Positions 37,153 to 39,454 of a DNA stretch of 39,454 bases are shown piece by piece. The stretch's first letter is position 1; every line of letters starts with the position of its first letter. The translations under genes and the position numbers were made by a program. A model generated the notes under the pieces. The model was not told where the DNA came from. It saw only the letters and a list, made by a program, of their open reading frames with translations, and did no database searches. This DNA comes from an uncultured Pelagibacteraceae bacterium (lineage in GTDB: Bacteria > Pseudomonadota > Alphaproteobacteria > Pelagibacterales > Pelagibacteraceae): assembly GCA_902603905.1 (NCBI GenBank), contig CACKWM010000008.1:1-39454 (forward strand), in the 5' to 3' direction.

Positions 37153-37944
37153 CTATTCACCTATATTTATTAATGTTCCTTTTTTGCGCGCTTGTCCAAA
37201 TGAGTAGTAAAACAACGATATTGCTATCAACAAGTAAATACCATTAAAATAAAATGCATTTATTATATTTTCATAATTTACAGTCTGATCAATCAGGATA
37301 CTTCTAGCTTCTTCAAAAATATATACAAGCGGAAGTGAGTAAGCTATTTTTTGAAAAAATTCGGGTAAAATTTCTACTGGATAGTAAATACAACCAAAAG
37401 GAGCCAGAAGAAACATAGTTGACCAAGCAATATTCTCAAACGAAGGACCAAATCTTAATAATCCTGCTGAAACAAATATTCCAAGTGTAATTCCAAATAT
37501 GTATAAACTTAAAAAAAGCAAAAACAAATGCACACCAAGATCTAGTAAAGATATTCCAAAAAGAGGAGAGGTGAGTAAAATTGCTGGAATGAGTCCAATT
37601 AAAGCTCTGATTAAAGCTGTAAGAACTAAAGAGATAATTATTTCACCTATTTTAATTGGTGCAATGAATAAATTTGTAAAGTTTCTACTCCAAATTTCTT
37701 CTAAAAATAACATATTAAAACCAATGCTTGTTCTAAAAAGAAAATCATAAAGAATGGCACATGTTAGAATTACACCAACTGCATTATTGTAATATGTGCT
37801 ATGAGATGCAAAAAAATTTGATATAAATCCCCACAAAGTTATCTGAATTGATGGCCAGTAAATTAAATCTAAAATTCTTGGAAATGATCTGGTAATCAAA
37901 TAAAAATGCCTTAAAAAAAGACCATAAATTCTAATAAAGTTCAT
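37153..37944 (-). CDS. ABC-2 type transporter permease
   Basis: A 263-residue membrane protein with six hydrophobic segments, of the ABC-2 exporter family (NodJ/YadH-like). Features include YWPSIQITLWGF (29-40), an EIWSRNFTNLFIAPI loop (about 82-96) and PFGCIYYPVEILP (about 186-198), typical of the class. It overlaps the ATPase gene by 14 bases and forms an exporter with it. Substrate unknown: a lipid, polysaccharide or drug would all fit. Confidence 0.88.
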   Translation of the reverse strand: MNFIRIYGLFLRHFYLITRSFPRILDLIYWPSIQITLWGFISNFFASHSTYYNNAVGVILTCAILYDFLFRTSIGFNMLFLEEIWSRNFTNLFIAPIKIGEIIISLVLTALIRALIGLIPAILLTSPLFGISLLDLGVHLFLLFLSLYIFGITLGIFVSAGLLRFGPSFENIAWSTMFLLAPFGCIYYPVEILPEFFQKIAYSLPLVYIFEEARSILIDQTVNYENIINAFYFNGIYLLIAISLFYYSFGQARKKGTLINIGE

Positions 37945-38668
37945 TACTGCTCCTTGAAAGTTTTAAAAAAACTTCCTCTAAGTTTTTTCTACCATGCTTT
38001 TTAATCAATTCTTCCGGATGGCCTTTGTCAATGATAATACCATCTTTCATCATTAGTACTGTTTTACATAATCTTGTTACTTCGGACATATTATGTGATG
38101 CCAATAAAATTGATATTTTTTTTTCTTTTTTGTAATTTTCCAAAAAGCTTCTAACAAAGTCCCCAATTTCTGGATCAAGTGAAGCTGTGGGTTCATCTAA
38201 AAATAAAACAGTAGGATTATTTATCAAAGCCTTAGCTAAACTAGCTCTATTTTTTTGTCCTGAAGAAAGTTCTCCTGTTACTCTGTTTAATAAATCTTCT
38301 AACCTTAGTTTTTCAACGAGGTATTCAATTCTACTTTTTATATCCAAAACATTATATAATCTGCAGTATACAATTAAGTTTTGTCTTACTGTAAGCTTTT
38401 TTGGAAGTTCAATATAAGGTGAGATAAAATTTATTTTTTGAAGAGTTTCTATTCTATTTTCTTCAATTTTTTTCCCATCTATTAATATTTCTCCATTTGA
38501 AGGTTTTAGCAAACCAAGCATCATTCCTATGGTGGTTGTTTTTCCTGAACCATTAGGACCAAGTAGCCCTAAGATTTCATTTTCCTTAATATTAAATGAG
38601 ATACCTTTTACAGCTTCTTTTGAGCCATAATTTTTTTTAAGGTTTTTTACTTCTACTAAGTTTTCCAT
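37931..38668 (-). CDS. ABC transporter ATP-binding protein
   Basis: A 245-residue ATPase with Walker A GPNGSGKT at 37-44, signature ELSSGQ at 133-138 and Walker B VLFLDEP at 154-160, followed by ASLDPE and an H-loop in LLASHNMSEV. It is of the DrrA/CcmA-like export class and pairs with the overlapping permease. Its ATG overlaps the stop of the tsaC-like gene by one base, so the three genes share a transcript. Confidence 0.93.
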   Translation of the reverse strand: MENLVEVKNLKKNYGSKEAVKGISFNIKENEILGLLGPNGSGKTTTIGMMLGLLKPSNGEILIDGKKIEENRIETLQKINFISPYIELPKKLTVRQNLIVYCRLYNVLDIKSRIEYLVEKLRLEDLLNRVTGELSSGQKNRASLAKALINNPTVLFLDEPTASLDPEIGDFVRSFLENYKKEKKISILLASHNMSEVTRLCKTVLMMKDGIIIDKGHPEELIKKHGRKNLEEVFLKLSRSSNELY

Positions 38669-39454
38669 TAAAATTTAGATGCCCTAATTAATCTATCATT
38701 GATTGCTTCTCCAAATCCTGTATTTGGAATTTTCTCTACTGCGATACTTTTAAAATTATTTTTTCTTATCATTCTTAGTGTTTCATATAATTTTTTTGCT
38801 GCTTCTTTTAGGTTTTTTTTCTTACTTAGATAATAAAAGTTTTTAGCAGATGATTTTCTTTTTTGAATTAAAATAAATGCCTCATTTGGTTTTGGTTTTT
38901 TGGCATTTAATCTAATTGGAATACCAGGTGAATAATGTGTTTTTCCTTGACCAGGTGAAATTATTTTTTTCTTTTTTCTATTAAATTTTAATTTAGTTTT
39001 AAGAACTCTATTTATTTTACTTATTTCTATTCCTCCCAATCTAAGGATTTGAGGTTTTTTTATCAGGCTAACTATAGTCGACTCTAAACCTACTGACGAT
39101 TTACCACCATCAAGAACAAATTTAACTTTTTTTCCAAATTCATCCATAACATCTTCTTTAGAAACAGGACTAATTTTGGTTGAAATGTTAGCACTTGGGG
39201 CAGCGAGTGGGTAATCCAGTCTTTTTAGAAGTTTTTTAACTAGCACGTGTTTTGGAAATCTTATAGCTAGTGTTTTTTTATTATTAGTTACATTTTTAGA
39301 AATTTTACTATTTTTTTTTAGCTTAAGTATAAATGTAATTGGACCAGGACAAAATTTTTTATAAAGAATAAAAAAATTTTTATTAAGAATACAATCCTTT
39401 TTTAGTTGCTCTAAATTTGCATAGTGAACAATTGAAGGACTATATTTTGGTCTT
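38668..39454 (-). CDS. tsaC: threonylcarbamoyl-AMP synthase, Sua5/YrdC/YwlC (5' end outside window)
   Basis: The frame stays open from the TAA at 38668 to the right edge of the window, so the start is missing. The visible 262 residues begin RPKYSPSIVHY and include CPGPITFIL and LAIRFPKH, which belong upstream of the in-frame GTG at 39246, then LAAPSANIS, DGGKSSVGLESTIV and the C-terminal region PGQGKTHYSPGIP, which links YrdC to the extra Sua5 domain. It makes the TC-AMP used for t6A37 in tRNAs. The long form makes it Sua5-like rather than short TsaC. Confidence 0.92.
   Translation of the reverse strand, partial: RPKYSPSIVHYANLEQLKKDCILNKNFFILYKKFCPGPITFILKLKKNSKISKNVTNNKKTLAIRFPKHVLVKKLLKRLDYPLAAPSANISTKISPVSKEDVMDEFGKKVKFVLDGGKSSVGLESTIVSLIKKPQILRLGGIEISKINRVLKTKLKFNRKKKKIISPGQGKTHYSPGIPIRLNAKKPKPNEAFILIQKRKSSAKNFYYLSKKKNLKEAAKKLYETLRMIRKNNFKSIAVEKIPNTGFGEAINDRLIRASKF

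Overview
The window looks like a piece of a streamlined, very AT-rich alphaproteobacterial chromosome. The best fit is the SAR11 clade (Pelagibacterales, 'Candidatus Pelagibacter'-like). Grounds: AT-dominated codon use with Lys/Asn/Ile-rich proteins, gaps of mostly 0-50 bases, many ATGA/TAATG overlaps, alphaproteobacterial L31/L36/S21/DUF1013 forms, a three-gene proton-translocating transhydrogenase, a 5S rRNA gene with no 16S/23S beside it, and familiar alphaproteobacterial gene orders. The assignment is inferred from gene content; no alignment was run.

Region 1 (1-7240) is a cell-surface sugar island: the tail of an unknown gene, a polyprenyl-phosphate sugar-1-phosphate transferase, a lone reverse-strand GT2 glycosyltransferase, then an overlapping operon of a large polytopic membrane protein, a GT2-SDR fusion protein, gmd and fcl (GDP-mannose to GDP-L-fucose). 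It ends at the lone 5S rRNA gene (7332-7447), as expected for the right edge of the SAR11 hypervariable region between 23S and 5S rRNA.

Region 2 (7298-11091, +) runs from a 5S promoter through 5S, rpmJ, pntAA-pntAB-pntB and a transaldolase with no visible internal terminator. Region 3 (11099-19352, -) is a long reverse-strand run: tkt-gap-pgk-fba-thiE-efp-suhB-rpmE-DUF1013-rpsU-tRNA-fMet, joining central carbon metabolism to translation genes. rpsU probably starts at ATT and sits 4 bases from the initiator tRNA.

Region 4 (19405-22738, +): coiled-coil protein, zapA, 5-formyl-THF cyclo-ligase, ymdB-like phosphoesterase, yebC and an atypical RuvC-like resolvase. ruvA and ruvB, usual neighbours in other alphaproteobacteria, are absent here. 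Region 5 (22792-28684, +) is tolQ-tolR-tolA-tolB-pal, a strong terminator, cpoB and tilS: the envelope-constriction machine. Region 6 (28739-35127, +): ftsH, folP, glmM, thiD, purA. Region 7 (35134-39454): reverse-strand rpoH and rluD, a forward tRNA-Arg(TCG), then a reverse-strand ABC-2 exporter pair and a tsaC/sua5 gene cut by the window end.

No gene-free stretch exceeds 300 bases; the longest (1836-2022) is a divergent intergenic region. I saw no insertion sequence, CRISPR array, integrase or prophage. The most unusual items are the GT2-SDR fusion whose junction falls on the dinucleotide-binding loop, the 5S/rpmJ overlap of signals, the probable ATT start of rpsU, the NADP-like signature of GAPDH, and the atypical RuvC without RuvAB.
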